Positions 63,646-64,000 of a stretch of 64,000 bases of DNA are shown one piece after another. Below the pieces are notes generated by a model. It ran no database searches. It saw only the letters and a program-made list of their open reading frames with translations, and was not told the origin of the DNA. Position 1 is the stretch's first letter. Every line of letters starts with the position of its first letter. Source of the stretch: an uncultured Candidatus Saccharibacteria bacterium (GTDB lineage: Bacteria; Patescibacteriota; Saccharimonadia; Saccharimonadales; Saccharimonadaceae). The translations under genes were made by a program, and so were the position numbers. The stretch covers positions 124,001 to 188,000 of the forward strand of contig CALBZW010000011.1 of assembly GCA_937889535.1 (NCBI GenBank), given 5' to 3'.

Positions 63646-64000
63646 ATGCGAAAATACATACCAGAGAATGTGAAATTGATACCGGCGGAGGCGGAATGTA
63701 AGTTCTGGGGTGAGTTGTTTGATGTTTATCAGTGGCCACAGGAAATGTTTGATGGCTCGACGGCGACTTTTGAAATGTTAAGACGCGAAGATACGGTTGT
63801 GATTATTGCGATGTTGACGGCGGAAGAACAGAGGCGCTTGGGGAAAGTTGCAGAGGGCGAAGATGCGGAAGACAAAGTGGTAATTACTTATCAAACGCAG
63901 CCGCATCAAGATTGGTTTTATGATTATCCGGGCGGGCGACATGACAATCCGGACGAAACAGAGCTCGAGGCGGCGAAACGAGAATTGCGCGAAGAAACGG
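63646..64000 (+). CDS. Nudix-domain protein, 3'-truncated by the window
   Basis: The open frame starts at 63646 (leaderless design) and runs off the window. It reaches a Nudix box: GGRHDNPDETELEAAKRELREET fits G-x5-E-x7-RE-x2-EE. The N-terminal 85 residues look like an ADP-ribose pyrophosphatase-type beta half (KYIPENVKLIP, TQPHQDWFYDYPGG). Only the first part is visible. Confidence 0.8.
   Translation, partial: MRKYIPENVKLIPAEAECKFWGELFDVYQWPQEMFDGSTATFEMLRREDTVVIIAMLTAEEQRRLGKVAEGEDAEDKVVITYQTQPHQDWFYDYPGGRHDNPDETELEAAKRELREET

Noticed and set aside
1..64000. CRISPR array
   Set aside because: No regularly spaced repeats seen; the Cas2-fold gene stands alone.
1..64000. UGA recoded as Gly (SR1/Gracilibacteria code)
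   Set aside because: Several genes end in UGA where homologues end (for example 33596, 60362), and tRNA-Gly is an ordinary TCC type.

Overview
The window looks like a chromosomal segment of a Candidate Phyla Radiation bacterium, most likely a Saccharibacterium (TM7). The evidence is indirect: the metabolic set is small (split phosphoketolase, TpiA, Pgi, ArcC), surface proteins are numerous, a prepilin and a VirB6-like type IV secretion membrane protein are present, and tRNA genes encode their own CCA. UGA is an ordinary stop codon, which argues against Gracilibacteria/SR1. No rRNA, CRISPR array, transposase or reverse transcriptase was seen. Two gene classes recur. About 15 genes have TATAAT or a close variant 6-8 nt before the ATG, so they are probably leaderless. 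A second class has a TTGAC(A/T)-17-TA(T/C)AAT promoter, a leader and a strong AGGAGG site, sometimes with GTG or TTG starts.

Layout. 1-10.3 kb: two hypothetical genes, a VirB6/TrbL-like membrane protein with a partner, an LPxTG-like surface protein, and two promoter-rich hypothetical genes. 10.6-11.7 kb: tRNA-His and tRNA-Gly, then a serine-recombinase remnant against the tRNA-Gly 3' end and a frameshifted HTH pseudogene containing an 11-C tract. 11.7-15.2 kb: an XRE-Panacea antitoxin-like operon, a structured RNA candidate and a Cas2-fold protein. 16-38 kb: housekeeping (TpiA, a HAD phosphatase, a CDP-alcohol phosphotransferase, TyrS, a class A PBP, PIN-TRAM, split phosphoketolase, HrcA-GrpE with a CIRCE operator, an NMP kinase, a flavoprotein, ArcC, Pgi, a prepilin).

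38-47 kb: tRNA-Met, -Ser and -Leu, YebC, a CadC/CadA metal-resistance pair with operator, FtsH, orphan FISUMP-type variable-domain cassettes, and a leader RNA with a terminator/pseudoknot switch. 47-64 kb is accessory: a UvrD helicase with nuclease insert and zinc finger, an SRA-like protein, a ClbS-like protein, a UDG-like protein, AbrB-like and DUF3892 proteins, three proline tRNAs and tRNA-Asp, Ogt, DUF1810, a Schlafen AlbA_2 protein, an OLD-like nuclease bracketed by direct repeats, DpnI, Nudix proteins and a frameshifted HD hydrolase.

Strongest leads: the switch-like leader at 43.38-43.50 kb; two matching loci (19.64-19.77 and 39.19-39.31 kb) where a 27-29-codon ORF is overlapped at its 3' end by a tiny antisense transcript; the FISUMP cassettes; the Panacea operon with a membrane third gene; and the repeat-bracketed OLD/Schlafen/DpnI region. 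All of these are read from sequence alone and no database search was run.
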